Assembly (NCBI GenBank): GCA_947630665.1
Contig: CANRID010000003.1
Coordinates: 41,464-105,463 of the forward strand
Reading direction: 5' to 3'
Length of the DNA: 64,000 bases
From: an uncultured Bacteroidales bacterium
Lineage (GTDB): Bacteria; Bacteroidota; Bacteroidia; Bacteroidales; UBA932
Shown: in pieces, positions 63,960 to 64,000 of the stretch
Position numbering within the stretch: position 1 is the first letter of the stretch
How the letters are laid out: the number at the start of each line of letters is the position of its first letter
Position numbers and translations under genes: made by a program
The notes under the pieces: model-generated
The model's input: the letters and a program-made list of their open reading frames with translations, nothing else
Database searches by the model: none
Told to the model about the DNA's origin: nothing

Positions 63960-64000
63960 ATGCTTACACGAGAACAGATCGAAGAGATCCAGAGTGAGAG
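63960..64000 (+). CDS. Start of an unidentified gene (partial)
   Basis: An ATG at 63960 opens a frame beginning MLTREQIEEIQSE that runs off the window. The highly charged helical start is compatible with many families. The sequence is too short to identify and it has no recognisable ribosome-binding site; the call rests on the open frame alone. Confidence 0.4.
   Translation, partial: MLTREQIEEIQSE

Overview
The window looks like a chromosomal segment of an anaerobic gut-type member of the Bacteroidales (Bacteroidetes). Supporting signs are lineage families (DUF4301, DUF4492 beside cydAB, DUF2764 in the V-ATPase operon, a deoxyhypusine-synthase-like protein, C69 dipeptidase, type B L31). Promoter elements of the Bacteroidetes type (TTTG, about 19 bp, TAnnTTTG) recur upstream of genes on both strands. 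I cannot name a genus. I saw no rRNA, tRNA or CRISPR array.

Layout. 1-4.3 kb: the tail of an unknown gene, rpmE2, a BI-1 family membrane protein, a NamZ-like muramidase and glmM, mostly on the minus strand. 4.3-11.6 kb: a minus-strand V-type ATPase operon in the order E, DUF2764, A, B, D, I, K. 11.85-16.4 kb: a minus-strand Na+-translocating methylmalonyl-CoA decarboxylase cluster (epimerase, alpha, an unusual lamin-tail/OadG fusion, biotin carrier, beta). The K ring subunit carries the complete Na+-ligand set known from Enterococcus hirae, so the two blocks plausibly form a local sodium-bioenergetics neighbourhood.

16.5-27.7 kb: core housekeeping (yebC, a TPR protein, recF, a DUF721 protein, pdxB, DUF4301, DHS-like, lysA, a TetR regulator, ffh, folD). 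27.7-34.7 kb: a serine hydrolase, a membrane polyferredoxin and a DUF362 protein on the minus strand, then DUF4492-cydA-cydB (cytochrome bd) on the plus strand. 34.8-39.8 kb: asparaginase, a dicarboxylate/amino-acid symporter, a nitrilase-family amidase and a 5'-nucleotidase-family protein. 39.9-44 kb: C69 dipeptidase, a two-gene LysO lysine exporter and an NfeD protease. 44-50.3 kb: a minus-strand rel - lipoprotein - beta-barrel - ispG run. 50.3-58.9 kb: a YihY protein, a hotdog thioesterase, a flavodiiron protein, ligA, a PPi-type phosphofructokinase, a GH13 enzyme and a YbaK deacylase.

From about 59.3 kb to the end the sequence becomes visibly A+T richer and holds accessory genes: two small membrane proteins, a DUF262/DUF1524 protein resembling GmrSD-type restriction enzymes, a AAA/DUF4143 ATPase broken by one in-frame TAG, and the start of another gene at the edge. 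Two near-identical TTGATWATCAA palindromes and a set of ACCGAA repeats lie in the non-coding parts. This accessory end is where I would look first for something undescribed, followed by the lamin-tail/OadG fusion.
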